The notes: generated from the letters alone by a model not told the origin. A stretch of DNA of 64,000 bases from Streptomyces sp. DH41 (GCF_029813785.1 NZ_JARVKY010000024.1:80463-144462), one strand, 5' to 3'; counted from the stretch's first letter, positions 43,568 to 52,573 are shown. Numbers and translations: made by a program.

Positions 43568-43762
43568 TCACAGCGTGTCCACGGCGCGCGCGGCGCTCTC
43601 AGTCGCGCGCTCCAGCTCCTCCGCCGCCAGGCTGATCCGGTGGGCCGAGTCCGTCACCTGCCGGCCCAGGCGCCGCGCCTCCACGAACACCTTCACGGCG
43701 AACACCGCGAGAACGGCGAGACCCAGGAAACCCACGGCAACCGCGAACATCGGCCAGAACAT
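43568..43762 (-). CDS. Small single-pass membrane protein
   Basis: The 64-residue protein starts MFWPMFAVAVGFLGLAVLAV, one transmembrane helix. A cytoplasmic helical tail follows (RRLGRQVTDSAHRISLAAEE, LERATESAARAVDTL) with heptad-like periodicity. I do not recognise a named family; it looks like the short membrane proteins usual beside tatAC and pafBC in Streptomyces. Third-position GC supports coding. Confidence 0.7.
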   Translation of the reverse strand: MFWPMFAVAVGFLGLAVLAVFAVKVFVEARRLGRQVTDSAHRISLAAEELERATESAARAVDTL

Positions 43763-43851
43763 GACGCCGAGCCTAGACCGTCCCGCGGACTGGTCATAAA
43801 CGCGGTGCCGGGACGCGGAAGCCGGGGACGCCGGGGCCGGGGACGCCGGTC

Positions 43852-44145
43852 CTACACGGTGGAGTGCAGCCGCAGGGTCCTGACCCCGCCGCCCGTGAGC
43901 AGCTCCACGACCCGCTCCCCCGCCGGCTTGCGGACGGCGGACCCGCACTCGGGGCAGGTGAACGAGTAGAAGGTGGTACGGCTCGTGGCGCCGATGGCGA
44001 GGCGCAGGGCGCTCGCGGCGAGCTCGAAGCTGCCCCGGCAGTCCGGGCAGCCCGCCTTGAACACGACCGGGGACACACGTCGCATGCCGGCGAACGCGGA
44101 CGCCGCCGTCATACCCGGCGCCCCTGGCCCCGCGGGCTCGCTCAC
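43852..44145 (-). CDS. Small zinc-ribbon protein
   Basis: The 97-residue protein starts at a GTG overlapping the pafC stop by 4 bp. It has two Cys pairs, FKAGCPDCRGSF and FTCPECGSAV, forming a likely zinc ribbon around a short helical insert. No DNA-binding or enzymatic motif is evident. Coupling to pafC suggests a shared function, but none is known to me. Confidence 0.75.
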   Translation of the reverse strand: MSEPAGPGAPGMTAASAFAGMRRVSPVVFKAGCPDCRGSFELAASALRLAIGATSRTTFYSFTCPECGSAVRKPAGERVVELLTGGGVRTLRLHSTV

Positions 44146-45188
44146 AGTCCTCGCTCCTGCCTGTCGGGCTGTCCCTCGCCCGGCCCCCGGCGCGCGCCGC
44201 CCGCCTCGATCCCGTCGTACGCCGCCAGCGCCTCGCGGGCCGCCTGCCGGGCGCTGCCGGCGAGCTCGGGCGGGGAGACGATCCGGCCGTCACGTCCGAG
44301 CCGCAGCGCCAGCCGCCGCAGGGACGCCGGGTCGGGGGTACGCAGAGCGATGCGCAGACCGCCGTCGGGAAGCTCGTCCGCGCTGTCGTGCGGGTAGTAC
44401 TCGGCGACCCAGCGCCCGCCGGGGCCGACCTCCACCACGACCTCGGGGTCCTCGGCGGCGGGCTGCACCAGCCCCTCCGACAGGTCCCGCAACTCCACCT
44501 CCGGCGGAGCGGAGGGCTCGTCCATGATGCGGATCTCCGCGACCCGGTCGAGCCGGAAGGTGCGCCGGGCCTCCGAGCGGCGGCACCAGGCCTCCACGTA
44601 CGTGTGCCCGACGCTGACGAGCCGGATGGGGTCGATCTCGCGCTCGGTGACCTCGTCGCGGGCCGGTGAGTAGTAGCGGATCCAGAGCCGGCGGCGCTCC
44701 GAGATCGCCCGGTCGACGTCGGCGAAGACGCCGCCCTCGGACTCGAAGGTGACGGACAGGCGCGAGCTGGCGCCCGCGGCCTCGCCGGCCGAGGTCTCCA
44801 CCTTGGCGGTCGCCCGCAGCAGCGCCTGCCGGTCGCTCTCCCGCAGGCCGGGCAGAGTCGCCACGGCCCGGGCGGCGACGAGCAGCGCGGTGGCCTCGTC
44901 GGCGGCCAGCCGCAGCGGCTCGGCGGCGTCCGCGCCGAGGGCGGCGGGGTTGTGCCACCAGATGCGCTCGCCGTCGGTGTCGATGTCGAGCAGATCGCCG
45001 CCGCGGAAGCTGGTGCCGCACATGGGCAGCACGTCGAGGTCGGAGACCAGCTCGTCCTCGGTGATGCCGAAGGCGCGCGCCACGTCCTCGACCCGGGCAC
45101 CCGGGCGCTCCCGCAGATACGTCACCAGGGACAGCATCCGTCGGGTCTGGTCGATGGCGTTCACGGGCCTGACCGGTTTGCCTGCCAC
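44142..45188 (-). CDS. pafC: WYL-domain transcriptional regulator PafC
   Basis: The 348-residue GTG-start protein has an N-terminal winged helix (VTYLRERPGARVEDVARAF, ITEDELVSDLDVLPMCG) and a WYL domain (RLWIRYYSPARDEVTEREID, VSVGHTYVEAWCRRSE). It also has the WCX C-domain (ADELPDGGLRIALRTPDPAS). PafB and PafC form the activator of the LexA-independent DNA-damage response in mycobacteria. It follows pafB after 18 bp. Confidence 0.95.
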   Translation of the reverse strand: MAGKPVRPVNAIDQTRRMLSLVTYLRERPGARVEDVARAFGITEDELVSDLDVLPMCGTSFRGGDLLDIDTDGERIWWHNPAALGADAAEPLRLAADEATALLVAARAVATLPGLRESDRQALLRATAKVETSAGEAAGASSRLSVTFESEGGVFADVDRAISERRRLWIRYYSPARDEVTEREIDPIRLVSVGHTYVEAWCRRSEARRTFRLDRVAEIRIMDEPSAPPEVELRDLSEGLVQPAAEDPEVVVEVGPGGRWVAEYYPHDSADELPDGGLRIALRTPDPASLRRLALRLGRDGRIVSPPELAGSARQAAREALAAYDGIEAGGARRGPGEGQPDRQERGL

Positions 45189-45206
45189 AGTGTTGTCCGC
45201 TCCCCC

Positions 45207-46160
45207 TCAGCCCTTGGCCACGGCACGCAGCCGGTCCACCACGTCCGCACGCAACTCCGCGGGCTCCAGCACCACCACGTCCGGCCCGAACTCGACCAGC
45301 CAGGCGTCCAGGCCGTGCCCGTACGGAATCTCCAACTCGTCCCAGCCGTCGCCCAGTTCCCGCACCCCGGTCGCCTTCGCCCGAAGGGGGTACCCCGCGC
45401 CCGTACGCAGCCGGATCAGCGCGGAGCGGTCGGCGGTCTCCCCCGCCCAGCTCGCGACCGTCTCACGGACGGTGACGACGTCGGGCACGGGGGCGGTGAA
45501 CCGTGCCCCGCGCGAGCGCACCTTGCCCGTGATCCGGGACAGTCTGAAGACCCGCTCGGCGCCACGGTCGCGGTCGTAGCCGGCCAGGTACCAGTGGCCG
45601 CGCCAGCATTCCAGCGCCCACGGCTCCACGTGCCGGGGCTCGGGCTGGGCGGCGTTGGCCTTGCGGTACTCGAAGAGGACCGGCCTGCGGTCGCGGCAGG
45701 CCAGCATCAGCGGCTCGAAGGCGGCCTCGTGCACCGGGATGCGCGGCTCCAGCGCGCTGTGCGCCTCGTACGGGTCGACGTCCTCGGGCAGCCCGGCCGC
45801 GCGCAGCTTCTGCAGCGCGCCGCTCGCGGCACCGGCCAGCCGGGCCTGCTGCCACACCTTGGCGGCGAGCCCGAGCGCGGCGGCCTCCTCGGCGTCCAGG
45901 GTGATGGGCGGCAGGCGGTTGCTGTCACGGCGCGCCAGGTAGCCGATCTCGCCGTCGAGGCTCTCGACGGTCTCGATGACAAGCCCGAGTTCCCGCAGGT
46001 CGTCCTTGTCCCGCTCGAACATGCGGTTGAACGAGTCGTCGGATCCCGCTTCGAGGTAGGCCTCGATGGACTCGCGCAGCTCACGCTTGCTGAGGGGCCG
46101 CCGTGTCCCGAGCAGACACAGCGCCAGGTTCATCAGCCGCTCGGCCTTGGCAATGGCCAT
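45207..46160 (-). CDS. pafB: WYL-domain transcriptional regulator PafB
   Basis: The ATG at 46160 (AAGGG upstream) gives 317 residues. It has a winged helix (AERLMNLALCLLGTRRPLSK, FNRMFERDKDDLRELGL), a WYL domain (VLFEYRKANAAQPEPRHVEP, HWYLAGYDRDRGAERVF) and the WCX domain. It acts with PafC to activate DNA-repair promoters; single-stranded DNA is the reported effector in mycobacteria. It heads pafB-pafC, near, but apart from, pafA. Confidence 0.95.
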   Translation of the reverse strand: MAIAKAERLMNLALCLLGTRRPLSKRELRESIEAYLEAGSDDSFNRMFERDKDDLRELGLVIETVESLDGEIGYLARRDSNRLPPITLDAEEAAALGLAAKVWQQARLAGAASGALQKLRAAGLPEDVDPYEAHSALEPRIPVHEAAFEPLMLACRDRRPVLFEYRKANAAQPEPRHVEPWALECWRGHWYLAGYDRDRGAERVFRLSRITGKVRSRGARFTAPVPDVVTVRETVASWAGETADRSALIRLRTGAGYPLRAKATGVRELGDGWDELEIPYGHGLDAWLVEFGPDVVVLEPAELRADVVDRLRAVAKG

Positions 46161-46234
46161 CGACGCCCTTCTCCCTATGGTGCTTACGACGGATGACCGT
46201 ACCGCCCCGCGGTGGCCCGGCAAAAGCCGAGGGC

Positions 46235-46254
46235 CCATGCCCGGACAGGCATGG
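46235..46254 (-). terminator. Hairpin downstream of the FKBP gene
   Basis: ccatgcc-cggaca-ggcatgg gives a 7-bp perfect stem ~45 bp beyond the FKBP stop and upstream of pafB. It is a plausible terminator. Confidence 0.55.
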
Positions 46255-46297
46255 ACCCCGGATGACCGGCTCTGATCGCTGTCCGCTCGGACTTCGA

Positions 46298-46669
46298 TCA
46301 GACTCCGAGCAGGTCGACCACGAAGATCAGCGTCTCGCCGGGCTGGATCGCCGGGGTCGGGCTCTGGTTGCCGTAGGCGAGGTGGGCCGGGACGGTCAGC
46401 TGACGTCGGCCGCCGACCTTCATGCCCTGCACACCCCGGTCCCAGCCCGCGATGACACGGCCGCCACCGAGCGGGAAGCGGAACGGCGCACCCCGGTTCC
46501 AGCTGGCGTCGAACTCCTCGCCCGTGCTGAACGCCACGCCCACGTAGTGGACGGTCACGGTCTGACCGGCCTGCGCGACCGGGCCGTCGCCCTCCCAGAT
46601 GTCCTTGATCTCGAGGTCCGCCGGGGGCTCGCCCCCCGGGAAGTCGACCTCGGGCTTGTCGATGCTCAC
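46298..46669 (-). CDS. FKBP-type peptidyl-prolyl isomerase, cytoplasmic
   Basis: The GTG at 46669 (AGGAG nine bases upstream) gives 123 residues, a single FKBP domain without signal sequence. Hallmarks are VTVHYVGVAFSTGEEFDASW, FPLGGGRVIAGWDRGVQGMK, VPAHLAYGNQSP and LIFVVDLLGV. It catalyses cis-trans prolyl isomerisation. It is paired with the larger lipoprotein FKBP upstream. Confidence 0.95.
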   Translation of the reverse strand: MSIDKPEVDFPGGEPPADLEIKDIWEGDGPVAQAGQTVTVHYVGVAFSTGEEFDASWNRGAPFRFPLGGGRVIAGWDRGVQGMKVGGRRQLTVPAHLAYGNQSPTPAIQPGETLIFVVDLLGV

Positions 46670-46729
46670 GTGTTCAGCTCCTGCTTGTCTGCGGAAAGGC
46701 AACGGCCCAAGTCTGACATCTTCGAGACG

Positions 46730-47731
46730 TCACATCTTCGCCAGGATGTCGACGGAGAAGACCAGCGTGGAGTCCTTCTCGATACCGCTGCCCTCCGGCG
46801 GGCTGTCGCCGTAACCCAGCTCCGGCGGGATCACGACCAGGACGCGGCTGCCGACCTTCTTGCCGGTCAGCCCCTGCGACCAGCCCTTGACGACCTGCTG
46901 GAGCGAGAACGACGTCAGCTGCTTCCTGCCGTACGTGGAGTCGAACTCCTTGCCGCCGTCCCAGACCACGCCCTTGTACTGCACGAGCACGGTCTCCTGG
47001 GCGCCGACCTCGGCGCCGTCACCCTCGAGGACGTACTCCGCGACGAGCTTCTTCGGCGCGTCGGTCTTCGGCATCTCGATGGAGGGCGCCTTGCCGTCGG
47101 TGTTGGTACCGACCTTGGGCAGAGCGGCGTCGTCCTGGGGGACTTCCTTGCCCTTGGCCGAGCTCTTGGCGTTGAAGGCGTCCTGCACGTCGACCACGAA
47201 CACCAGCGTGTCGGAGCCCTTGATGCCCGCCTGCTCGTTGCCCTGCTCGCCGTACCCCAAGGTGGGCGGCACGGAGAACTGGACGCGGCTGCCGGTCTTC
47301 TTGCCGGTCAGCGCGTACCGCCAGCCGTCGATGAGGCCGGCCTCCTTGGAGAGCTGGACGATCAGCGGGGTCTTGCGGTCGTAGGAGTTGTCGAAGACCT
47401 TCGCGCTCTCCCAGATCTGGCCCAGGTAGTTCGCCGACACGAAGTCGTTCTCCGCGACGGCCTTGCCGCCGCCGGCGACGACCGTCTTCACCGCGAGGTC
47501 CTTGGAGGGCTCGCCACTGCCCTTGGCGACCGTCGGCTTCTCGCCGAACTTCGTCCCCGCCGTGATCGCCGGCAGCGGACCGTCGACGATCTTCGGCGGC
47601 GACGCCGACGTGTCCGACGCCCCGGGCGTCGCGCTGTCGCCGGCATTGCTCGAGCCGGAGTCTTCCTCACCACATGCGGCGAGTGTGACCAGTCCGGCGG
47701 GGACGGCGATGAGGAGTGAGCGTCGGCGCAC
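46730..47731 (-). CDS. Lipoprotein with two FKBP isomerase domains
   Basis: The GTG at 47731 (GAGG eight bases upstream) gives 333 residues with signal RRRSLLIAVPAGLVTLAAC and lipobox LAAC. A Ser/Gly/Ala-rich spacer leads to two FKBP domains, about residues 80-190 (VSANYLGQIWESAKVFDNS, VPPTLGYGEQG) and 220-333 (VLVQYKGVVWDGGKEFDST, IPPELGYGDSP). It folds exported proteins at the outer face of the membrane. Its leader has 16-bp direct repeats. Both genes likely form a two-gene unit. Confidence 0.93.
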   Translation of the reverse strand: MRRRSLLIAVPAGLVTLAACGEEDSGSSNAGDSATPGASDTSASPPKIVDGPLPAITAGTKFGEKPTVAKGSGEPSKDLAVKTVVAGGGKAVAENDFVSANYLGQIWESAKVFDNSYDRKTPLIVQLSKEAGLIDGWRYALTGKKTGSRVQFSVPPTLGYGEQGNEQAGIKGSDTLVFVVDVQDAFNAKSSAKGKEVPQDDAALPKVGTNTDGKAPSIEMPKTDAPKKLVAEYVLEGDGAEVGAQETVLVQYKGVVWDGGKEFDSTYGRKQLTSFSLQQVVKGWSQGLTGKKVGSRVLVVIPPELGYGDSPPEGSGIEKDSTLVFSVDILAKM

Positions 47732-47761
47732 GGTGGGGGCCTCGTATCGATATCGGTCGAT

Positions 47762-47801
47762 GCTGCTGGATGAGCTGCTTGGAGAGCTGCTGGATGAGCT
47801 G
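47762..47801. repeat. 16-bp direct repeat in the FKBP lipoprotein leader
   Basis: gctgctggatgagctg occurs at 47762-47777 and 47786-47801 (24-bp period), 30-70 bp upstream of the FKBP lipoprotein start. Each half can pair with parts of the other copy, so leader structure is possible. Confidence 0.7.
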
Positions 47802-47846
47802 TTCGACGGTGCTTGATGAAGTGCGCGCAACTCTACGGCGTGAGAA

Positions 47847-47875
47847 GGGCACCGTACGGCTAACGTACGGTGCCC
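47847..47875 (-). terminator. Terminator of the MFS-pafA unit
   Basis: gggcaccgtacg / cgtacggtgccc is a 12-bp perfect stem with a 5-nt loop, ~50 bp beyond the pafA stop. Confidence 0.85.
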
Positions 47876-47924
47876 GTGTGGCGTTCCGATTTTCGTACGG
47901 AACTCGTGTCTCACCCCGTCCTGA

Positions 47925-49286
47925 TCACATCCCGGCGATCAGCTTCTCCACCCGGTCGTCCACCGAACGGAACGGGTCCTTGCACAACACGGTGCGCTGC
48001 GCCTGGTCGTTGAGCTTGAGATGGACCCAGTCGACGGTGAAGTCCCGGCGCTGCTCCTGAGCCCGTCGGATGAAGTCGCCGCGCAGCCGGGCCCGAGTGG
48101 TCTGCGGCGGAACGGACTTGCCCTCGAAGATCTTCAGGTCGTTCGCGACCCGGGCGGCCTGGCCCTTCTTCTCGAGCAGGTAGTACAGGCCACGACGGCG
48201 GTGGATGTCGTGGTAGGCGAGGTCTATCTGCGCGACCCGCGGGTTCGACATGGTCATGTTGTGCTTGGCCCGGTACCGTTCCAGGAGCTTGTACTTCATG
48301 ACCCAGTCGATCTCGGTGTCGATGCGGTCGAGGTCCTCGGCCTCGATCGCGTCCAGCGTGCGGCCCCACAGCTCCAGCACGCGCTCGACGGTGCCGGTGC
48401 GGATACCTCGGCGCTCGCAGAAGTCCACCGCCTTCTCGTAGTACTCCCGCTGCACCTCCAGCGCGGACGCCTCCCGGCCGCTGGCCAGGCGCACCTTCCG
48501 GCGGCCGGTGATGTCGTGACTCACCTCACGGATCGCCCGGATCGGGTTCTCCAGGGTGAGGTCGCGCATCACCGTGCCCGCCTCGATCATGCGCAGCACC
48601 AGGTCGGTGGCGCCGACCTTGAGCAGCATGGTCGTCTCGGACATGTTCGAGTCGCCCACGATGACGTGCAGGCGCCGGTAGCGCTCGGCGTCCGCGTGCG
48701 GCTCGTCGCGCGTGTTGATGATGGGCCGGGAGCGGGTGGTCGCCGAGGAGACGCCCTCCCAGATGTGCTCGGCCCGCTGGCTGACGCAGTACACGGCACC
48801 GCGCGGCGTCTGCAGCACCTTGCCGGCACCGCACAGCAACTGCCTCGTCACCAGGAACGGAATGAGGATGTCCGCGAGCCGCGAGAACTCCCCGTGCCGG
48901 GCCACGAGATAATTCTCGTGGCAGCCGTAGGAGTTGCCGGCGGAGTCGGTGTTGTTCTTGAAGAGGTAGACGTCGCCCGCGATTCCCTCCTCGTGCAGGC
49001 GTCGTTCGGCGTCCACCAGGAGTCCTTCGAGGATGCGCTCGCCCGCCTTGTCGTGGGTGACGAGTTCGATCACGTTGTCACATTCGGGTGTGGCGTATTC
49101 CGGATGCGATCCCACGTCGAGATAGAGGCGGGCGCCGTTGCGCAGAAAGACATTGCTGCTGCGGCCCCATGACACGACACGGCGGAAGAGGTACCGCGCC
49201 ACCTCGTCAGGCGACAGGCGGCGCTGTCCCCTGAACGTGCACGTGACGCCGTACTCGTTCTCCAGCCCGAAAATGCGGCGGTCCAT
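47925..49286 (-). CDS. pafA: Pup--protein ligase
   Basis: The 453-residue protein starts MDRRIFGLENEYGVTCTFRG. The carboxylate-amine-ligase core has the metal-binding E9 in GLENEYG, catalytic Asp57 in RLYLDVGSHPEYATPE, and FKNNTDSAGNSYGCHENYLV, RPIINTRDEPHADAERYRRL and VGDSNMSE. It uses ATP to link the Pup C-terminal glutamate to substrate lysines. It is separated from the other proteasome genes by LacI/MFS and sits only 9 bp after the MFS gene, so the two are probably co-transcribed. Confidence 0.98.
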   Translation of the reverse strand: MDRRIFGLENEYGVTCTFRGQRRLSPDEVARYLFRRVVSWGRSSNVFLRNGARLYLDVGSHPEYATPECDNVIELVTHDKAGERILEGLLVDAERRLHEEGIAGDVYLFKNNTDSAGNSYGCHENYLVARHGEFSRLADILIPFLVTRQLLCGAGKVLQTPRGAVYCVSQRAEHIWEGVSSATTRSRPIINTRDEPHADAERYRRLHVIVGDSNMSETTMLLKVGATDLVLRMIEAGTVMRDLTLENPIRAIREVSHDITGRRKVRLASGREASALEVQREYYEKAVDFCERRGIRTGTVERVLELWGRTLDAIEAEDLDRIDTEIDWVMKYKLLERYRAKHNMTMSNPRVAQIDLAYHDIHRRRGLYYLLEKKGQAARVANDLKIFEGKSVPPQTTRARLRGDFIRRAQEQRRDFTVDWVHLKLNDQAQRTVLCKDPFRSVDDRVEKLIAGM

Positions 49287-49295
49287 GACTGAACA

Positions 49296-50555
49296 TTACG
49301 CCTGATGACCCGAACTGAAACGGGGTTCGACGGCACGGTTTGGATCATTTTCCGATGAAGCCGCAACCACCGCCTGCCGGGCGGGAGCTGCGAGGACCCG
49401 TCCGGTGCACGCCAGGACGAGCAGGGACACCACCCCGGCCGCCCCGGGCAGGGCGAACCCCCACAGCGCCCCGCCGTGCTCCACGACGGGCCCCGCGAGG
49501 CCCGTACCCACCGAGGCACCCACCGTGAACGTCGTCACCAGCCACGAGAACGCCTCCGTCACCGTCCCCCGCGGCGCGTGCACGTCGACCAGGACGAACG
49601 CGCAGGCGATGCACGGCGCCAGGAAGACACCCGCGAGCACCGTGAGCAGCACCATGGCGACCACGCCCGGCATCAGCGTCAACGGCAGATAACACACCGC
49701 CAGAAAGGCCACCAGCACCCGCAGTCGCCGCGCCGGCTCACCGGTCCACCGCCGGGCCCCGTACACGGCTCCCCCGATCAGCGCACCCAGCCCCAGGGCC
49801 GCCATCAGCCAGCCGTACACGGCGTCCCCACCGTGCTCGTCGGCGTACGGCACGGACGCGACGGTGATCGACCCGAGCGCCATCCCGATGAACAGGAAGG
49901 CACCCAGCAGCGCCAGCAGCCCGGACGAACGCAGCGCGCCCAGCCAGTGCGCCTCGCGCGGCGCCGACCGCCACGCGCGCGAGGGAGGCGACACCACCAC
50001 GGACAGCGCCCCCAGCACACCCACCGCGTTCAGCACCAGCAGCGCCACCAGCGGCGACCACAGCGACACGCACACCGTCACGAGCAGCGGCCCGACGGTG
50101 AACATGACCTCCTGCGCGACGGCGTCCATGGCATACGCCGCGTGCACCTGGTCCTCCTTGCGCAGCACACTCGGCCACAGCGCCCGCAGCCCGCCCTCCA
50201 GCGGGGGCGTGAACAGACCCGCGGCCCCCACCGCCGCGTACGCGAGCGCGACCGTCCCCGTCCCGGCGAAGGCGAACACGGCCATGGCCAGCGCCGACAC
50301 CACGGCGGCCGGCAACTGCACACGAGGCTGCCCGTACAGGTCCACCAGCCGCCCGAGCACCGGCTGCCCCACGGCGTTGGCGACCCCGTACACGGCGGCC
50401 AGCGCCCCCGCGAGGCTGTACGAACCGCCCTCCGCCCGCACGAACAGCACGATCGCGATCGCCGCGGTGGCGTTGGGCAACCGCCCCACGAGCGTGCCGA
50501 CGAGCAGCCGCACGGCATGCCGCGCGCGAAGAATGTCCAGGTAACCGGCGACCAC
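49296..50555 (-). CDS. MFS transporter
   Basis: The GTG at 50555 (AAGGGG seven bases upstream) gives 419 residues and 12 predicted helices. It has LVGRLPNATAAIAIVLFV in the first helix, GRLVDLYGQPRV between helices 2 and 3 and PLLVTVCVSLWSPLVALLV in the middle. No substrate can be assigned. It is divergent from a LacI-family gene across a 65-bp region with a palindromic operator, so it is the likely target of that repressor, and pafA, 9 bp downstream, could be co-controlled. Confidence 0.9.
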   Translation of the reverse strand: MVAGYLDILRARHAVRLLVGTLVGRLPNATAAIAIVLFVRAEGGSYSLAGALAAVYGVANAVGQPVLGRLVDLYGQPRVQLPAAVVSALAMAVFAFAGTGTVALAYAAVGAAGLFTPPLEGGLRALWPSVLRKEDQVHAAYAMDAVAQEVMFTVGPLLVTVCVSLWSPLVALLVLNAVGVLGALSVVVSPPSRAWRSAPREAHWLGALRSSGLLALLGAFLFIGMALGSITVASVPYADEHGGDAVYGWLMAALGLGALIGGAVYGARRWTGEPARRLRVLVAFLAVCYLPLTLMPGVVAMVLLTVLAGVFLAPCIACAFVLVDVHAPRGTVTEAFSWLVTTFTVGASVGTGLAGPVVEHGGALWGFALPGAAGVVSLLVLACTGRVLAAPARQAVVAASSENDPNRAVEPRFSSGHQA

Positions 50556-50586
50556 GACCCACCCCTTCCTCTGAACCGACCAACGA

Positions 50587-50602
50587 GGTTTTACGTATAA
50601 CC
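50587..50602. promoter_or_regulatory. Palindromic LacI-type operator between the MFS and LacI genes
   Basis: GGTTTTACGTATAACC is a 16-bp near-perfect palindrome (GGTT-N-TACGTA-N-AACC). A second core, ATACGTAC, lies at 50611-50620. It fits the LacI/GalR half-site spacing, is centred between the divergent starts, and no other strong palindrome is present. Confidence 0.65.
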
Positions 50603-50620
50603 TTCCGCGCCATACGTACC

Positions 50621-51679
50621 ATGTCGCCTGTTCACGAGTCCAGACGAAAGCGCAGGCGAACGGTGGCACGAGGCAGCACCCGCCCCACGAGCCGAGACGT
50701 CGCCCAGGCCGCCGGCGTCTCCCAGGCCGCGGTCTCCCTGGTCCTCGGCGACAAATGGCGCGGCCGGGTCTCGGAACCCACCGCTCAACGGGTCCGCGAA
50801 GCCGCGCACGAACTCGGCTACCGCCCCAACCTCGCCGCCCGCAACCTCCGCCTCGGCCGCACCCGCACAGTGCTCCTCGTCGTACCCGCCCTCACCACCG
50901 AGTTCTTCGCGGAGGTCTACACGGGCGCCGCACGCATCGCCGCCGAACACGGCTTCGGAGTGGTCCTCTACCCCTCCCCCGAAGGCGTCGGCCCCGCTCG
51001 CGACCCCTTCGCCTCCGCCCAGGCCGCCCTGGACGGCGTCATCGCCTCCTCCATGGCCGCCGACGCGCTCAGCGCGATCAGAGGCGACCAGCTCCCCCTC
51101 GTCATGCTGGACAGCGACCCGAACGGCAGCCTCGGCGCCGCGACCGTCAACCTGGACATCGCCGACGGCATCCGCCAGGTCGCGGAGCACCTCCTGACCC
51201 TGGGCCACCGCCGCTTCCTCCACCTCGCGGCGGACGTCCCCTCCTGGACCTTCGAAGTACGCGCCCGCGAACTGGCCGCACGGCTCACCGAGACCTCCGG
51301 CACCAGCCTGCGCACGGCTCGCGCCCCCATCTCCATCGAGGGCGCCCTGGCCGCCACGCACGCCGCGCTCGCGGCTCCCGGGCCCCGGCCCACGGCTCTC
51401 GTGTGCGACGACGACAAACTGGCGGCCGGCGCCTACAAGGCGGCCAGGCGAGCCGGGCTCCGCGTCCCCGACGACCTCTCGGTCACCGGCCTGGACGACC
51501 TCGGCCTCGCCACGGCCATCGACCCCGAGCTGACGACCGTACGCCTCGACGCGGAACTCTTCGGCGAACACGGCATGCGCGCCCTGCTGGCGGTCATGGA
51601 GGGCCAGACCCCGGAGGCGGGAGACATCCCGGTGAACCTGGTGGTACGAGGCTCCACGGCACCGCCACCACAAGACTGA
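50621..51679 (+). CDS. LacI-family transcriptional regulator
   Basis: The 352-residue protein has an N-terminal HTH (TSRDVAQAAGVSQAAVSLVL), a hinge helix (NLAARNLRLGRTRT) and a periplasmic-binding-like sensor domain (VTGLDDLGLATAIDPELTTV). A GTG 14 codons downstream (VARGSTRP) is also possible. It likely represses the divergent MFS gene. The ligand, probably a sugar or nucleoside, is not evident. Confidence 0.93.
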   Translation: MSPVHESRRKRRRTVARGSTRPTSRDVAQAAGVSQAAVSLVLGDKWRGRVSEPTAQRVREAAHELGYRPNLAARNLRLGRTRTVLLVVPALTTEFFAEVYTGAARIAAEHGFGVVLYPSPEGVGPARDPFASAQAALDGVIASSMAADALSAIRGDQLPLVMLDSDPNGSLGAATVNLDIADGIRQVAEHLLTLGHRRFLHLAADVPSWTFEVRARELAARLTETSGTSLRTARAPISIEGALAATHAALAAPGPRPTALVCDDDKLAAGAYKAARRAGLRVPDDLSVTGLDDLGLATAIDPELTTVRLDAELFGEHGMRALLAVMEGQTPEAGDIPVNLVVRGSTAPPPQD

Positions 51680-51680
51680 A

Positions 51681-51710
51681 CGGCGCCGGGGCACATGGCA
51701 CCCGGCGCCG
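51681..51710. terminator. Bidirectional terminator between LacI and prcA
   Basis: cggcgccggg / cccggcgccg is a perfect 10-bp stem with a 10-nt loop, placed between two convergent genes. Confidence 0.75.
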
Positions 51711-51739
51711 CTCGAAGGCCTCCGCTCGGCGGCCGCCCC

Positions 51740-52513
51740 CTACTCCTCGCCCTTGCCCCCGCCCTCGTCCTCGTCCGGCAGGGACAGGTCCTCGGCATCG
51801 GCTCCCGCACCCGCGCCCGACTCCAGCAGCCGCGACAGCTGACCTCCGACGATCCGCTTGAACTTCCGCTTCTGCGGACGCGTACGGTCCAGCACCGCGA
51901 CCTCCAGCCGCTCCGCCGGAATCTCCCGCTCACTGCCGTTCGTGTCACGGGACAGCGCCTGCACCGCCAGCTTCAGCGCCTCGGCCAGCGTCATACCGTC
52001 CCGGTGCCGCTGGTCCAGGTACCCGCTGATCTGCTCCGCGTTGCCACCGACCGCGACCGAGCCGTGCTCGTCCACGATCGAGCCGTCGTGCGGCAGCCGG
52101 TAGATCTGGTCACCGTCGGCACTGTCGCCGACCTCGGCCACGACCAGCTCCACCTCGTACGGCTTCTCGGCCTGGCTGGAGAAGATCGTGCCCAGCGTCT
52201 GCGCGTAGACGTTGGCCAGACCACGGGCCGTCACATCGTCCCGGTCGTACGTGTAACCGCGCAGGTCCGCGTAGCGAACCCCGCCGATCCGCAGATTCTC
52301 GTACTCGTTGTACTTACCGGCGGCCGCGAAACCGATCCGGTCATAGATCTCGCTGAACTTGTGCAGCGCACGGGACGGGTTCTCGCCGACGAACACGATG
52401 CCGTCGGCGAACTGCAGCACGACCAGACTGCGGCCACGGGCGATGCCCTTGCGGGCGTACTCCGCCCGGTCGGCCATGGCCTGCTGGGGTGAGACATAGA
52501 ACGGCGTCGACAC
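51740..52513 (-). CDS. prcA: Proteasome alpha subunit
   Basis: The 257-residue GTG-start protein begins (V)STPFYVSPQQAMADRAEYAR and has the alpha-ring features GIARGRSLVVLQFADGIVFV and the acidic Gly/Glu-rich C-terminus. The alpha ring forms the gate that Arc opens. It is the last gene of the minus-strand proteasome operon and follows prcB by 60 bp. Confidence 0.97.
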   Translation of the reverse strand: MSTPFYVSPQQAMADRAEYARKGIARGRSLVVLQFADGIVFVGENPSRALHKFSEIYDRIGFAAAGKYNEYENLRIGGVRYADLRGYTYDRDDVTARGLANVYAQTLGTIFSSQAEKPYEVELVVAEVGDSADGDQIYRLPHDGSIVDEHGSVAVGGNAEQISGYLDQRHRDGMTLAEALKLAVQALSRDTNGSEREIPAERLEVAVLDRTRPQKRKFKRIVGGQLSRLLESGAGAGADAEDLSLPDEDEGGGKGEE

Positions 52514-52573
52514 CGGTTATCCATCCCTTTCTGGAGATGTCACTGGACCACCTGACAACACGAACACACCCCG

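Noticed and set aside
43568..45100. 510-residue minus-strand frame
   Set aside because: Only its last 64 codons look real; the rest is out of frame with pafC and the zinc-ribbon gene.
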